A DNA stretch of 64,000 nucleotides from Paragonimus westermani. Taxonomy: Eukaryota > Platyhelminthes > Trematoda > Plagiorchiida > Troglotrematidae. The notes under the pieces are model-generated. The model did not search any database. It saw only the letters and a list, made by a program, of their open reading frames with translations, and was not told where the DNA came from. How positions within the stretch are numbered: the stretch's first letter is position 1; the number at the start of each line of letters is the position of its first letter. The translations under genes were made by a program, and so were the position numbers. Shown here piece after piece: positions 36,347 to 49,880 of this stretch. The stretch lies in NCBI GenBank assembly GCA_008508345.1, contig QNGE01003560.1, positions 5,031-69,030 on the forward strand. The letters are read 5' to 3'.

Positions 36347-37518
36347 TTGTGCTCTTAATCAACCAGCTACTGCCATCTCCAGGTTGAGTGCTTTTTGGAA
36401 GGCGAAACTTTTGTCTCCACAAAAATTTCAAAGCGCTCACAATCGCGTGAGTAAAATTTGGTAACACATGTAGTAGACGGAAACAGTAACGCGTGTTCAG
36501 AAACTCCGAATTTAGTTACAGACCTTTACATGGTTTTGTTGCTGGGCCGTAGAGATATTTGTGCTGCTGAAGTCATTGGCGTTGTGACCAAAGCCAATTC
36601 GTTGGGTGGGTGTGCCCTTTTTTTCAGCCACGACAAGCTGTTTGCGGGCATGCCTTTTACTACTGATATGGTTGACTAATCATTTACTTTGTTAACTATG
36701 ACGCTCAGTGCATATGATATGCTGTGTTCCCATTCAGGTGCAATCGGCATAAAGTCACACAGGCAGTAACAGCAGTAGAGAGAACACGTGACTAGGGGAA
36801 AGTAAATGCTATATACTGACATTTACATGTGATGGCGTCATTCTTGAGTGCGCGAATGAATGAGCCGTCGGTCGGTGAAAACGCAAACAATCAGAATGTC
36901 GTTCGAGTCTTAGCAAGAGTGTGGAGCGCTCAGGCGGCCACGACATGTCTTACTCTCGTGTTCAGTATGTGACTATGTCTACATGTAGCTGTCGTACTCG
37001 CTTGAATTATCGTTTGCAGTGTACCAGTTAAATTACGAATGGGTTCTGGAACTGTGGAACACAATTGTGGTATATTTGCACAAATGCGCCACACGAGAGG
37101 TGCTAAAGTTACATCTGCAGCCAAATACTGTGGTGTAGTCAATTCCTAAACGCTAGCTTTTTCCAGAAAAGCAACAAAGAACAATTGTTTATAAGCACGA
37201 CCGCTTCCGTTTGGCTTGAGAAGTATGGCGGATTACTGGTGTATTAACCCCACGGTCAAAATTCACAGTGAAGAAAGCGACCAGCTTTTTAGGTGAATAC
37301 TGTATTCAAATTCGAAGAGCTGTACCACCAAGTACAGAGTTTATAAACCAAGGCCCAAGCTTGGGTAGCCACTGGATATAGTCAAATGAAAGCCAGCTAA
37401 CCTCCTGTATTCTGCCTGCTGGGAGTTCACTTGAGCAAGGTTTCAGTTTCATAGCCACGTTTTCCAATTACTTCCTGCTAATCTATGCCAACGCTTGATA
37501 TAAAAGTACTTGTGAATG
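36347..37518 (+). repeat. Long inverted repeat 1, left arm (1,172 bp)
   Basis: This is the reverse complement of 40,440-41,611 with identical length and no indel that I could find. At least one substitution exists near 37,487 (CTATGCC against CTTTGCC). Short frames repeat identically in both arms (36,458-36,679 with 41,279-41,500; 36,930-37,142 with 40,816-41,028) and resemble no known family. Confidence 0.97.
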
Positions 37519-40439
37519 GTTTTCGTATAGATTGAATGTTACCCACAACTGATTGTAGGTATCGCATTTCCATAGACATCCCTGTCGACCTCTTCAGAAA
37601 ACAAGCACCAGACTCGAGTTGTGCACTAACTAGAGCTCGTCAGCAGCGCAGGTCCCTGCCACAGGCGAGCCAAAAACTCCGACCACGCTTTCATCAGGCA
37701 ACCGTGTTCACCACTGCCCAATTCACCTCTAATTAGGCACGATCGAACTATCGTATGAGAACGCTCAACCACTTTGCATGTGAGTAATGATCGGGTTGCT
37801 CCGTAACCTATACAGGAGACAGTAATTGTCCTGTTAACTCCAATCTATCACCACCCCACTAGGACTTCTCTGCAGGTTGAAAACCAAAATCTCCCGCTAC
37901 TTCTCAGCAATCAATCGTAAGTAGGATGGTGTATTTCCGGAATTTGAATAAACGCTATTTCGGAAAAATTTTGCCTTGGCAAGCCACTACCATGGCACTT
38001 TGATGGATTGCATGAAACAACTAGATAATTAATACCAGGGAATTGTACACAATGATAAAGACTTCAGTTAGCATGCACGCGCTTGAGAAGTAATCCATTA
38101 GACCAATCCGTGACAATCAGGTTCAGTTCACCGACGCACATCTCCAGTTTTTCACCAACGGGTCTTGACAGTGATTTTGTAGCCAGACAGCAAATCAGCA
38201 GGGCGCCATATAAAGCATTAGAATCCCGAAGATAATCCATAGATTTTTGCCTGTACGTTTACCTATTTGTCAGTTGTAGGAAACGTTGATCTCAATTAGG
38301 TGCCTTCCCCATTTACATATGCAATACTTAACATACTGTATTGTATGTTTATCTGGACAGAGTTTTACTTCACATGTTTCGTTGGGCAATGCTATTCGTA
38401 GCGTTATTAGATTTCTTTGTTAGAACCGAACGGAATTTATCTCTCTAAAAACCGTCACGTTTTCCAGGAATCACACCTTCGTGAGTTTTTCCTCCATATC
38501 ATTGTTTATTCGTTCTGTTCAGCCGCTGATTATCGTTGTGGGTTCCAGGGTAGGCCAGCCTCAGTTGCCTTTCTCTGTTTCAGCTAATTTGGAAATATAC
38601 GATTTCTTATTTTCATAACCGGGAGCTTCCTGTTCGCTCCTTTTGGGCTCAAGTACAAAAATCAAAGACGAACACTTGTGGTGATTCATTTCATTCTAAA
38701 CAGGTGTGGACAACTTAACTAAACTGAGTATTACGATCCAACACCTTGGATACTAAGTCTCACTAATGACAGAAGCCGTTTGACGAAAACTGAGCGGTCA
38801 GGTCAAACCAGTCAATAGAATGTAACTCAGTAATGCCGTTTTTTATTTCAAAAACCATACCACTCAGTGTGCTTTCCTATTATGAGAAATTCTCCACGTC
38901 GGAGTGAAGCGCCAATCTGTTCGACTGTGCGACACGGTTTCAGAGAAAGCAAAGTGTCCCTTCAGCATTGTCTAATTAGCTTACCCATGGCCACTAGGTG
39001 TGGACAGGCTAAACCACTTTGGGATTTGTGGTATTCGTAGAGACATCGGCACGAGGATCTTCTGGTGTTGGAGTGTTTCCTGTCAGAACTATGAATGGGT
39101 GATTTTGCTTGAAGAGAGATCAGTTTATCTCCATTCCGGCCGGATAAAAATCAAGTGGGACTGTACCTACTATCAAACAACGTCGAGCCTTGTTTTTTGT
39201 GTAAGCAAGCCAACCAGATAAACGGTCGCAGTTTTTTCCCCCGCAAAGAACCGTAATTATCATTTAATTACTGTGAACGGCCTGGCCACATCAAATAAGA
39301 ATGTCTCATCTAGACTAGAACAGCTTTGGGCGCCAACCGTTGGTGTACTGCTATCATTTTGGATGATACCGCGAGGATTTAGGATATCACAAAATGACTG
39401 ATGATTTTTTGCCAGCTGAGTTTAAACCAGTGTGTTGACATCTACACTATGAAGATATTCACGGAAGAGTGTTGTGAATTAAACTTCAACAAATGAACTC
39501 ATCGCGTGGAAACAATCAGGCTTATTCTTGGTCATTTTGTTGTACTAGACATGGTGGATTGAAAGAAGTGTGTAGAACTTTACGTCGGGTATCGGAAATG
39601 TAGTTGTTTCGTTCGTCAGTGCTGACGAATCCCAGCGAAGTTCACACACAGAATTGATGAAATTTTTGGAAATACTTTTGGTCCTAATTGAGGGTTGGAA
39701 GCTTCAACTTCATCCGAGTTAATCAGAGGATATAATCCCGACCAGTCCTGTTGGTACACATATAGTGAAACCACTTACAACCAAATGACATGTGGAACGG
39801 ATCGAAGTCAAAATGTAACTTATGGTAACCAATTATCGCAGTAACTAAGCGTATTGCATTCTTTTTATCATGTTTAGTGCCCAAGCCGCCTGTATTTTTG
39901 AAGGTTGTGTGGTTCAATACGTGGATTTAGTTATCGTAAGCCAGGATAATGTCGTTCTTTTGGTGGATGCCTTGAATATTTTTTGGTGAAAACGCCTCTG
40001 TTTTGATTCATAGTTAGGCATCTTATCTGGGAAGCTCGAATTGTCGGTAGGTGGAGCTGCTGTACCTGCTGCGTTTCCAATGTGAGGAATTCTTTTGGCA
40101 TTCTGCAATTACATCACTGTCGCACGATGAACCTCTTAATGTGCGGTCACACAGCTAACATCCGTTCAACTGCCTTTTGTAGACTTCATTCAGCTTTCAA
40201 ACGCACGCTAAAACCATCCCCTATTCGTCCCAGTATACTACTGACTGTCTTGCCTGTTCACAATATGATCAAGCTGGACCACATTCCGGTTCACCTGAAC
40301 ACGTCTTTTTCCGGTAACCAAAACGCGAGGTGGAATGTTTATAACAGGCGGATAGAGAAGGCTGAACACACAATTCATCCCGTTGTTTTAAAAACACATC
40401 AAATGCTGCGTACACAAAAGAGTATTTATACAGCGACAA
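37519..40439. other. Spacer of inverted repeat 1
   Basis: A unique 2,921-bp segment between the arms. Its left end holds a hammerhead-family repeat (37,531-37,884). The rest has no recognised gene. Short frames (39,000-39,221 plus; 40,082-40,480 plus, which runs into the right arm) show no motif. Confidence 0.6.
37531..37884 (-). mobile_element. Hammerhead-bearing SINE-like repeat, copy 4
   Basis: The reverse complement matches 55,549-55,905 closely across about 355 bp, and the copy at 25,497-25,760 over the tRNA-like head and hammerhead tail (shared AGTGGT-AACACGG, CTGACGAGCT, ACTCGAGTCT and TGGTGCTT-TTTTC). The hammerhead on minus (37,649-37,605) keeps the CTGACGA core, but the GAAA box reads ACAA, so G12 and A13 are lost and it should not cleave. 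An open frame here on plus (37,536-37,736) is an antisense reading of the repeat. Confidence 0.75.
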
Positions 40440-41611
40440 CATTCACAAGTACTTTTATATCAAGCGTTGGCAAAGATTAGCAGGAAGTAATTGGAAAACG
40501 TGGCTATGAAACTGAAACCTTGCTCAAGTGAACTCCCAGCAGGCAGAATACAGGAGGTTAGCTGGCTTTCATTTGACTATATCCAGTGGCTACCCAAGCT
40601 TGGGCCTTGGTTTATAAACTCTGTACTTGGTGGTACAGCTCTTCGAATTTGAATACAGTATTCACCTAAAAAGCTGGTCGCTTTCTTCACTGTGAATTTT
40701 GACCGTGGGGTTAATACACCAGTAATCCGCCATACTTCTCAAGCCAAACGGAAGCGGTCGTGCTTATAAACAATTGTTCTTTGTTGCTTTTCTGGAAAAA
40801 GCTAGCGTTTAGGAATTGACTACACCACAGTATTTGGCTGCAGATGTAACTTTAGCACCTCTCGTGTGGCGCATTTGTGCAAATATACCACAATTGTGTT
40901 CCACAGTTCCAGAACCCATTCGTAATTTAACTGGTACACTGCAAACGATAATTCAAGCGAGTACGACAGCTACATGTAGACATAGTCACATACTGAACAC
41001 GAGAGTAAGACATGTCGTGGCCGCCTGAGCGCTCCACACTCTTGCTAAGACTCGAACGACATTCTGATTGTTTGCGTTTTCACCGACCGACGGCTCATTC
41101 ATTCGCGCACTCAAGAATGACGCCATCACATGTAAATGTCAGTATATAGCATTTACTTTCCCCTAGTCACGTGTTCTCTCTACTGCTGTTACTGCCTGTG
41201 TGACTTTATGCCGATTGCACCTGAATGGGAACACAGCATATCATATGCACTGAGCGTCATAGTTAACAAAGTAAATGATTAGTCAACCATATCAGTAGTA
41301 AAAGGCATGCCCGCAAACAGCTTGTCGTGGCTGAAAAAAAGGGCACACCCACCCAACGAATTGGCTTTGGTCACAACGCCAATGACTTCAGCAGCACAAA
41401 TATCTCTACGGCCCAGCAACAAAACCATGTAAAGGTCTGTAACTAAATTCGGAGTTTCTGAACACGCGTTACTGTTTCCGTCTACTACATGTGTTACCAA
41501 ATTTTACTCACGCGATTGTGAGCGCTTTGAAATTTTTGTGGAGACAAAAGTTTCGCCTTCCAAAAAGCACTCAACCTGGAGATGGCAGTAGCTGGTTGAT
41601 TAAGAGCACAA
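40440..41611 (-). repeat. Long inverted repeat 1, right arm (1,172 bp)
   Basis: The inverted copy of 36,347-37,518. Its right end is immediately followed by the single N at 41,612, and the homology to the left arm stops exactly there. Confidence 0.97.
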
Positions 41612-41612
41612 N
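41612..41612. other. Ambiguous base (N) at the meeting point of two inverted repeats
   Basis: The only N in the window. The base before it ends inverted repeat 1 and the base after it starts inverted repeat 2, so it probably marks a scaffold join. Confidence 0.95.
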
Positions 41613-42890
41613 CTGTACATCACGCAATCGTATATTTTCGGCTGGTCGGCAGTCGAGCAAACTAGCTAACAGAAAGAGGGTGCAACCATTAACTTGTCAG
41701 CGGTCATTGATCATGGATACACGTCTTCACTAGAGGCCAGAGAGCCACATGTAGAACGATACGCACGTCACACTTCAACAAGCGCTTACTTGTGGCAAGT
41801 TGGTACGCTCACTTTTACAGAGCGGTAAGACATTAATGGCTGCCCTCGTATCCATTTTTCACTGGTAACGAGTCAGGGAATGATCATGCTCACATATTAC
41901 TTCGAGCTCTACGATCCAAAGTAAAGCCTACTCTCGATCTTTTTAGTAGCAAACAAACTAAACGTCTCGTTGTCACAATTATCGCTATTACAATTTCTCC
42001 GTGCCTTCCGACGTTCACATCCAAATTATCTTATCTTGTTGGCTAAATGATCGTAGTCTGTCCCTCCTGCCAGCTGACAAGGCTTGAAATTCGTGTAAAC
42101 TGATGCTGGTAATGGCTTCCTAATTGTTTCGGATTAAACCCCATGCAGCTTTGGTATGTTACCCTCCTAGTTCATTCAACACAAAAATCCCTCCTGTTCA
42201 GTTAAAGTTGAATCATCATAATTATTTACTCCCCCTGCATTACGCAAATTCTCGTCTAACGAACAGTTCTCCATCCCTTTGCTCACTTCAATTGTCAACA
42301 TCCCCTCAGCATAAGATATCCGCACCAAATGTAGTACGAATGAAGTTGAATAGTTTGGGCGTCGTGAAACGTAGAGTATTACAAGTTGCTCGAAATGTTG
42401 TGTTATTCCCAATCTATCTATCAATCCCCTCAGCATATCACGCCTAGGAATCCATCGATTGGTCATCGCACTTCAATGTTGATGTCCTGACCTTTTGTGT
42501 ATGATCAGTTTGGTTTAGCCCACGTTCCTAACATGGTAAGACATTTACAAGCTATGCATCTCACCGGAAGGTTAAATCCCACATCTGCTGCACAGCTTAT
42601 CAGACTAACGATACGCTCTCTTTCAAATTGGATTTCTGAAAAAATGGTTACAGTACAGAAAACGAAGTATTCCTTAGTATTCCTTATTGGATCATCAGTA
42701 CTGAATGTAACACATCGAAACGCTTTTATAACCAACATCTACTGGTGGTAGATAAACAACCATTGATTTGGACAAACTCACTGAGTCTACGATATGGTCA
42801 GATTCAGGTGCAGCTATGTCTTAACCTAGCTGGTTTGTTTCGATTGACTTGTGCTGTTTCGGGAAATCGTAAGAATCTTAGCCTGGGGTG
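41613..42890 (+). repeat. Long inverted repeat 2, left arm (1,278 bp)
   Basis: This is the reverse complement of 45,324-46,601, of equal length, with no indel or mismatch in the parts I compared. Four short frames recur with identical translations in both arms (for example 42,124-42,447 with 46,090-45,767, and 42,497-42,751 with 45,717-45,463). None has a known domain. Confidence 0.97.
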
Positions 42891-45323
42891 TTAAAATGGG
42901 ATTCTGAATGCATAAGCTGGGCCCGTAACACATTGCATGGTCTAGCTATGTGCGAACACTTTGTTGCTGACTTCATTGACTATCATCGAATAACACTGAC
43001 TACTGTACCCAGTAAGACGAATAGTCTATCACACTTGAGATTTCGCATCTCCCAGTTTTGCATACGTAAATTTCTCCACACCTGTGTACATTGGAACGCG
43101 GTGTGAGGTGACTCTAATTGGCTGGTCTTTGGTTGAATGCGTTGGTAATTCTTGAGTTCAACTGAGTACACGCAATTTGACTGCAATAAGTTTCCGTTTA
43201 GTCGGTTGTAGTTATAATTGCATTGCCGGACGCATAACTTAATCACCTTTAAGTGCCAACTATGTCTAGATCGTCCTTTTTCCTAAAAGAACCACCTCTC
43301 TTGGTGGCGGTTTTGGTCTACTATGTCCTGTGAACTGTTTTGGGTAGCTAAAATCAGCGTGACCCAGTTCAACCCGTCCACGAGAATGTGTTGCATACAC
43401 ATTTGTCGTACACGTGTGGACAGCTCATCACTGATATGTCTATTTTCGACTGGTGAGCAGCCACTTGGTTTCAAGTCCTGACCATACGATGTGAATTTCT
43501 TATAGATGGCTGATTCAATAAAACCTTCTTTCCGTTGACTTATGAATATGTCTAGCAACGGCAAGCAACCGTTTACGTCAAACTCACAGGTCAGGATGAC
43601 AACTAATTGGGCATTTTACAGGGTTACCGATCATCCGTTTGGATTAGCTGAATGAGGGCTCGCTCTCAGCATAACGATCTTATTCTAATGTTTGTGATAT
43701 TATTATTTTGGTCTCAGTAGACTGCTCATGACTATTCCATTTATTTGGCGGCAACAGTAAGGATTAAGGAGTTTAAGGCTGATTTTATTGTGGTTTCAAC
43801 TAGGAGGTAACGGTTTACTAGTGGATTGGTGTGGTTAGTTTGTTTTGGATGAGTTCGATTTGCTCGATCCCAGTGTGCTTGGTAATCTTTGATGTTGGTG
43901 TTTAAAAAACGTTGTGTGATCAAGTCGTGGCAAGTGGTGCACATGTGCGTTCGTCACTGCGTGCCTTGTTGGACATTGTCAAATTGCAAAGGTTACTCGC
44001 TTCTCACATCCTACATTGGTCAAGGTCCCAGTCGTTTCGGAAACTAGATTTCGTATGCACCTCTTTTGCACGCGTCAGTCTTGTTATCTCGATATCGTTT
44101 GGTCGAATTCTGTCTCGTATGTGTGTGTAGGTTGCGCTCATTGCTTGGAAAATGTGTTCGGAACGGTCAGTAATGCTAGTTTACACAAATGTTTGAAGAG
44201 GCCTATCTGGCGTCCGTAAATTTATGATTGTTATTTGCATGCTATCCGCCGATTAGACATAAGTTCCTGTTATACAGTGCAAAAGTATTCCTTTTCGCGT
44301 GATGATAGCCAGTACATATCTGTTAGTTGCCCTAAATGTGCGAACGCAGAATCGGTGCGAAGACTTTTTCTTGATTAACTTCATTCGTAGATAAATAGCA
44401 TTGTCATGCTTGTAAATCCATCTTGGAGCCAATCTGTGCGCTAATTTCACACACATCATGTGTCCTCGTTCTTTAGTTTGGTGGCTGATACAGGGAATCC
44501 CGATTACAATTTAGAATTACCCAGGCATATTTACCGTATCGATTGTCGTCCAAAGGGTGTCCACCGGTTTTTATATGGCTATCACTGAATGCGGACTTTG
44601 GCATCGCTGCTGGAGACCGTAATAAGAAACATGACGAACACAACTGCACTTTTAAATACAGAGGACTAACAAGGGTTTATAGTGATTTACAAAAGCGTTT
44701 GACGGAGGACATATGCTCAATGCTTGATTCCTCAGTAAAACACTCGTTTCCTGACCGAGAGTTTAGGTTGTTGTCGTCAACTCTACTAGGGTACTATGGT
44801 TGGAGACTTCTCTGCAAGTCCTATACTAAAGAAATATGTTATGACGGAATTACTGCAGTTTTTAAAATTTATGTGGATGAAGACAGCGTATTTCAGATTG
44901 AATCTTTTATACAGTCCGTGATCATTTTGTTAACCACTTTTTGGATATGCTCAACAGAGAAAATCCTATTCCACTCTGTACACGCGAACTGATTAACATG
45001 AGAGTTCAATGTAAAGTGAATATTTTCGTGCAAGGAGCTACTGACGATAGTACTTTGCATTTCCATGACACAAACATGCAGTTAGAATATGTGACACGCT
45101 GTTAAGAATTTCGGGTGATCCATGAAATGTGAGATTCCAGTGTGTTCTAGCCAGCGACAGAAATGGTTTCTTTATGTAGTACGTGTCCACTTAGCTTCGC
45201 TGCTAAATCACAGAAGGGTTGTAATTCGCCTTTCTGAGTTCGGTTACTCTCATCATCTTGTGTCTGATGCAGTTCACTGAATTATCCAGTAGATAAGCTG
45301 ATACGACTGTCGTATGAGCTTAT
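42891..45323. other. Spacer of inverted repeat 2
   Basis: A unique 2,433-bp segment. It holds one of the longest open frames in the window (44,543-44,992 plus, 149 codons), described separately. Otherwise there is no recognised feature. Confidence 0.6.
44543..44992 (+). CDS. Unsupported 149-codon open frame, possible exon
   Basis: I do not recognise the translation. It has a mixed, protein-like composition with a polar middle (KRLTEDICSMLDSSVKH) and a hydrophobic stretch near the C-terminus (SVIILLTTFWI, about residues 125-135). No strong Kozak context, splice pair or homologous motif supports it. It is listed because of its length relative to the rest of the window, and it may be a chance frame. 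Confidence 0.15.
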   Translation: MSSKGCPPVFIWLSLNADFGIAAGDRNKKHDEHNCTFKYRGLTRVYSDLQKRLTEDICSMLDSSVKHSFPDREFRLLSSTLLGYYGWRLLCKSYTKEICYDGITAVFKIYVDEDSVFQIESFIQSVIILLTTFWICSTEKILFHSVHAN

Positions 45324-46601
45324 CACCCCAGGCTAAGATTCTTACGATTTCCCGAAACAGCACAAGTCAATCGAAACAAACCAGCTAGGTTAAGACATAG
45401 CTGCACCTGAATCTGACCATATCGTAGACTCAGTGAGTTTGTCCAAATCAATGGTTGTTTATCTACCACCAGTAGATGTTGGTTATAAAAGCGTTTCGAT
45501 GTGTTACATTCAGTACTGATGATCCAATAAGGAATACTAAGGAATACTTCGTTTTCTGTACTGTAACCATTTTTTCAGAAATCCAATTTGAAAGAGAGCG
45601 TATCGTTAGTCTGATAAGCTGTGCAGCAGATGTGGGATTTAACCTTCCGGTGAGATGCATAGCTTGTAAATGTCTTACCATGTTAGGAACGTGGGCTAAA
45701 CCAAACTGATCATACACAAAAGGTCAGGACATCAACATTGAAGTGCGATGACCAATCGATGGATTCCTAGGCGTGATATGCTGAGGGGATTGATAGATAG
45801 ATTGGGAATAACACAACATTTCGAGCAACTTGTAATACTCTACGTTTCACGACGCCCAAACTATTCAACTTCATTCGTACTACATTTGGTGCGGATATCT
45901 TATGCTGAGGGGATGTTGACAATTGAAGTGAGCAAAGGGATGGAGAACTGTTCGTTAGACGAGAATTTGCGTAATGCAGGGGGAGTAAATAATTATGATG
46001 ATTCAACTTTAACTGAACAGGAGGGATTTTTGTGTTGAATGAACTAGGAGGGTAACATACCAAAGCTGCATGGGGTTTAATCCGAAACAATTAGGAAGCC
46101 ATTACCAGCATCAGTTTACACGAATTTCAAGCCTTGTCAGCTGGCAGGAGGGACAGACTACGATCATTTAGCCAACAAGATAAGATAATTTGGATGTGAA
46201 CGTCGGAAGGCACGGAGAAATTGTAATAGCGATAATTGTGACAACGAGACGTTTAGTTTGTTTGCTACTAAAAAGATCGAGAGTAGGCTTTACTTTGGAT
46301 CGTAGAGCTCGAAGTAATATGTGAGCATGATCATTCCCTGACTCGTTACCAGTGAAAAATGGATACGAGGGCAGCCATTAATGTCTTACCGCTCTGTAAA
46401 AGTGAGCGTACCAACTTGCCACAAGTAAGCGCTTGTTGAAGTGTGACGTGCGTATCGTTCTACATGTGGCTCTCTGGCCTCTAGTGAAGACGTGTATCCA
46501 TGATCAATGACCGCTGACAAGTTAATGGTTGCACCCTCTTTCTGTTAGCTAGTTTGCTCGACTGCCGACCAGCCGAAAATATACGATTGCGTGATGTACA
46601 G
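45324..46601 (-). repeat. Long inverted repeat 2, right arm (1,278 bp)
   Basis: The inverted copy of 41,613-42,890. The homology ends at 46,601, where the sequence continues into unique DNA. Confidence 0.97.
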
Positions 46602-49489
46602 TGAAAACATCGGAAGTTTACTTAGAATGTTACGGTTTGTACATATGTTGCATGTTCGGACTCCTAACATCACCCTTGAAGCGAGCAACGTGACGCTGTC
46701 AAAATAAACATGTCCACTCACAAGCAGGAAGCCCATGCGATGCAGACCCACACTTGGTTTTGAAACGGTGAGTACGTGTGAGGCAATAGAGCAATAAAAG
46801 GTGATTGGATCTGAATAAAGTGTGGTTAGCTCATACCGGTTAATAACGAAGTGATCAAACAACCTCACGTTTGCCATGACCGTTCCAACTGACTTGCACA
46901 ATAAGGACATTTGATTTATCCATTCGTAAAGGTCATAAGACTAGGAGAGGTACCGTGGCCCGAGCCACTGTTTGCCGGAAGTGATATCGAACATCCTCAA
47001 AAAAAGTTGTGAAGAAAAATGAGACAAGAATATCAGATAATATATATGTAAGTCACGCATAAAAAACAATCGACTAGTTGTCGTATAGTGCTATTTCGCT
47101 AGAGTCTCTAATATGTTATTTGAGTGATTAAAAAGCCTCTCGGCGACAGAGGAAACATCCACCCATGGAACACTCGGTTTTCATAGTCTGTGACCACTTC
47201 ACTGCATGACCACTCCGTGATTACCCGACTGCCGACGAACTGAGTAAACAAGGTCCGGTGAGGTGAACGATCAAGTGGGACGCGGAACACGCAACCTGGC
47301 CATTGTAGACTGTGCATTTGTAATAGTTGGTCAAATGATCGCCAATTCAAGACTATAAGCTGCTCACCCGATTATCTCACTCGAAGTTGGCTAACTGACA
47401 AAGATAAGGAGGGTCAGACACAACGTCTACGCAGATGTTCACGATTTCGAGCCGTGAAGCAAAACAATGCACAAACGAGCAGTACACTTTCTTCCAGTGA
47501 CAACCACATGTCATTCCTATGTACCGGATGGCGTACGTTGGAAACGACGATCGGTGTCTTTGCTATTCCCTGATTTCTTCATATGATACTACCACAGTAT
47601 AAGCGCTCAACCCGCCTGACGTAGACTGTCCTCAATAAAGAAAGTGGGAGTCAGAATATCACAACTCTGAAACAACACTGCAATGTGAAGTCATGAAACG
47701 CGTACCATACAGTCTAATCTGGTCACTCGCTTTGTTCGACGCAGTCTGTAGCTAAGCACGATAACGTCACCGACAAATTTCATATCAGCGAATCAAGTAT
47801 CAGGAGAAAACCCTGCACAACGACCGCTAAATATCTCGAATGCGCTCACTAGTATGTAACTGTGACAAAATGGAACAGGAAAGGAGAGATCGGATACCCT
47901 GGCAAACGTCATTAGAAATGATGGGCATCCGATACGGTTGTTCATAATTTCTCACCCAGCCCGTATAATGACCAAATATTAGCTTTAAGAAATTCACAAA
48001 TTCTTCCTAAGTTCAGTTACAAAGAAGACAGTTTCATAAAACACTATTAGCAACCAACTCGAAGACAGTCCTTAAGATTAGAGAGGCCACGACCATTTGC
48101 TACTTACTGGAATGAAGTTCGAAAGCTCTGGTAGAGTGAGAGGATGGCAAGTACATTCTCAATCGGATTAGAATCGTGCTTGTTCCTCATGTGCCTCGCT
48201 CCGAACAATTTTGATGGGAAGATACAATATAAACCTAGTGACTAGATCGAACAGGACAATGACTACGCTGATGATCAAGAACGTTATGGCTTCATGGATA
48301 GTGAAAACTTCGGATAATAGTTTGTTCCCGCTTAGATTTGCTGATGCATAAGGTAATCGACCGCAGAAACAGACTAACAACCAAGGTGCGATCGCTAACC
48401 GGCCAACTTTCATGTGTATGTAGGCACATCCCTCTCGGGGGAATAGAACGCAAACCTACGGAAGGATGCGCACGACCCATTGGAGTAAGTGGACGCGTAC
48501 GTCCATCACTTTATCTAGGGGTAGAGACCAATATTGGCAAAACAGTCTAATATAACAAAAATGAGTCGTGAAGAAGTGTTGAGGTAATAAATGAGCAGCT
48601 CTCGGTGAGAAATGAACTTCATATGAACTGATCACTAATGAACAAATGTTTAAACGTTTAAGTCGATGTTCAAATCCAGATTGTGTTTCAAAGAGTAGGG
48701 GCATTTTGAAACGAATCAATTAGCAGAGAGTAAATAAATCAAAATTCAATCCAACTGTGACGGTTGTGGGGCCCGAAAATGATTGACAAACACAGCGGTC
48801 GTTTCAGAGCCCATTGTAGGTGAACCCTTTAAAAGTGTCATCCGTCGAAAGGGGATTGCATGTGTTCACTACTCGTGTGGCCGACGACACAAGAGAATCT
48901 GTGGTGAATAGAGAAAGAAAACAGGAAAGGTTTTGGAACTGAAACAAGTCCAATTAAGTGTGCTTAGTACTAAGAAGCAAATGACACCTGGGTGAAAGTG
49001 CTTTTGAAAAACAACGCCGTAAACGATTTATGAAGGTTTGCACCTCAATTTGTTGGGCAGCCGCAGTACGCTTGCCTCACAAGAGAACAGGCAGGGAAAA
49101 AGGCTTGCGGGAGGGAAAGCTGTTAATTAAGGAAGCGCGATTTTATGTAGATCCAGAGCATTGAAAATTCCTGAAAGATCGATACTCACCCAATCGAGCA
49201 CCAAAAACTTAGATCGATTTGTTCAGTGTGATCTTCACTTGTCTAGTTCGTCCCATTCTGCACCGCTTGAGGTGTGCTGTTCACCTATGCATCCTAGATT
49301 ACGAGGATGCGCTTAGCAACACTGACAGGAAGCGAAAGAGAGAGAGAGAGACGATGCCCCAAATTTGTCGACGTTGCGGTTGACTGGCGTAAGTTGCGGG
49401 GTGGACAGATGATGATCTGGCGCAGTGGAAAGAAATCGTTCACTAAGGGGTGGTTACCGTAGGTAGGGTTCGTCTGCCGGGCTGGAGGA
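46602..49489. other. Featureless stretch
   Basis: No gene recognised. The C-terminal hydrophobic-motif exon of the SGK-like kinase would be expected on minus somewhere below 51,898, but none was found here. A short AG-repeat lies at 49,336-49,351. Confidence 0.4.
49336..49351. repeat. Short (AG)n microsatellite
   Basis: Eight AG dinucleotides within an AG-rich context. Confidence 0.85.
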
Positions 49490-49880
49490 CTCGCGACTCA
49501 CAGAGTCGGTGGTTGGAGACGTTGGGTAAGGTGGCGGTCAATCAGGATCAGTTGTGTCTATGTTGTCTTTGTCTGGCCGAGTCGTCTGTGAAGTGAGCAC
49601 ACTTAATGATGTAGGGCAGTGAAAGCTACAAGAAAGTTGTCTGGCTGATGACGCCTTGCTCTCACCTATAGCTCGGTTGTTTCTTCAGAAGGTGTAGGCA
49701 ATCCGAGGTTGAATGTCTGAGTATAGACGTGGTTAGTTTTGGTACCTAGATCCCTTCCCATCCCCTTCTTCTTTTCCTCTCTCTTCCTGGCCAGAGCTCG
49801 TTTTCTTCCACATGGTTGTATAACCGTTAAGCAACAGTGAGAACCACTGATGTATTGGTGTCTACGATGATGATTCTCTA
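49490..49880 (-). repeat. Dispersed repeat B, copy 2
   Basis: The reverse complement aligns with 15,960-16,330 (see there). Weak similarity may extend down to about 49,330. It includes a C/T-rich segment (49,750-49,790 on plus) that matches the AG-rich part of copy 1. Class unknown. Confidence 0.7.

Noticed and set aside
37536..37736. Open frame on plus, with a similar frame at 55,552-55,992, suggesting a conserved protein
   Set aside because: Both are antisense readings of the same dispersed hammerhead-family repeat. Similarity is at DNA level and frames are not conserved between them.
41279..42751. Identical short proteins encoded several times (for example 36,458/41,279 and 42,124/45,767)
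   Set aside because: They are copies created by the two long inverted repeats, not a gene family.
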